From assembly GCA_002327945.1 (NCBI GenBank), contig DCVY01000113.1, positions 1 through 6,342 on the forward strand: DNA of 6,342 nt, read 5' to 3'. The first letter of the stretch is position 1. Each line of letters starts with the position of its first letter. Below are positions 6,228 to 6,342 of the stretch, piece by piece. This DNA comes from Acidovorax delafieldii (GTDB lineage: Bacteria; Pseudomonadota; Gammaproteobacteria; Burkholderiales; Burkholderiaceae_C). A program made the position numbers and the translations under genes. The notes beneath the pieces were generated by a model. It did no database searches, was not told the origin of the DNA, and saw only the letters and a list, made by a program, of their open reading frames with translations.

Positions 6228-6255
6228 AATACCCTGATTGACAAAAATCTTCCAA
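6226..6255 (-). promoter_or_regulatory. Candidate sigma-70 promoter for phaC
   Basis: On the minus strand TTGGAA (6255-6250) and TATTCT (6231-6226) are separated by 18 bases, a fair match to -35 and -10 elements. Transcription would start near 6219, just inside the palindromic repeat, leaving a leader of roughly 120 bases. The -10 touches the repeat's outer arm. AAGAT-TTTT-GTCAA (6251-6238) within the spacer has one good FNR/Anr-type half site only. Confidence 0.3.
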
Positions 6256-6279
6256 CAATAAAGTACGGCCTTTTTGTTG
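6253..6279. repeat. AT-rich inverted repeat upstream of phaC
   Basis: CAACAA (6253-6258) plus AAAG (6260-6263) pair with CTTT (6270-6273) plus TTGTTG (6274-6279). The result is a 10-bp stem with one unpaired T and a 6-base loop. It overlaps the candidate -35 element by three bases. It may be an operator for a dimeric regulator or a structure ending transcription from an upstream minus-strand gene outside the window. I cannot assign a regulator. Confidence 0.4.
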
Positions 6280-6342
6280 ACTCTGTTCTCTTTGGGTGCT
6301 AAACGCTCGCGTGCACGAGTGAGGCGTGGTCCAGCGACCTCA

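Noticed and set aside
6306..6319. CTCG/CGAG dyad around GTGCAC near the right edge
   Set aside because: The 4-bp arms are too short to distinguish from chance at this base composition.

Overview
The window is GC-rich, with strong G/C preference at third codon positions. It carries four full-length genes, all on the minus strand. The protein types and the style of the dispersed repeat suggest a betaproteobacterium of the order Burkholderiales, most likely family Comamonadaceae. That placement rests on remembered family resemblance, because no rRNA or other marker is present.

In transcription order (right to left) the genes are: a class I-like polyhydroxyalkanoate synthase, phaC (6096 to 4276); a 592-bp spacer; an enoyl-[acyl carrier protein] reductase, fabI (3683 to 2904); a fused MaoC-type (R)-enoyl-CoA hydratase / phosphate acyltransferase (2849 to 1413); and an acetate/propionate-type kinase, ackA (1397 to 171). 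The last three are separated by only 54 and 15 bp and are almost certainly one operon. phaC may be transcribed with them or separately, because the long spacer contains a GC-rich stem-loop and possibly a decayed small gene.

Together the enzymes act on short acyl thioesters. FabI reduces the enoyl bond. The MaoC domain hydrates enoyl-CoA to (R)-3-hydroxyacyl-CoA, the PhaC monomer. The phosphate acyltransferase domain plus the kinase interconvert acyl-CoA, acyl phosphate and free acid while making or using ATP. The set therefore looks like a switchable carbon and energy valve around polyester storage. The gene association is, as far as I recall, recurrent in Proteobacteria rather than new. The physiological logic is inference.

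The edges are less ordinary. Upstream of phaC (6097-6342) are a possible promoter, an AT-rich inverted repeat (6253-6279) and a 99-bp nested palindromic repeat (6129-6227) lying between the promoter and the ribosome binding site. I see nothing interpretable in 6280-6342. Downstream of ackA (1-170) is a non-coding or decayed stretch whose minus-strand translation resembles the C-terminal tail of an IS630-type transposase. No obvious intrinsic terminator follows ackA. No tRNA, rRNA, CRISPR array or intact mobile element was seen, and I found no clearly undescribed system.
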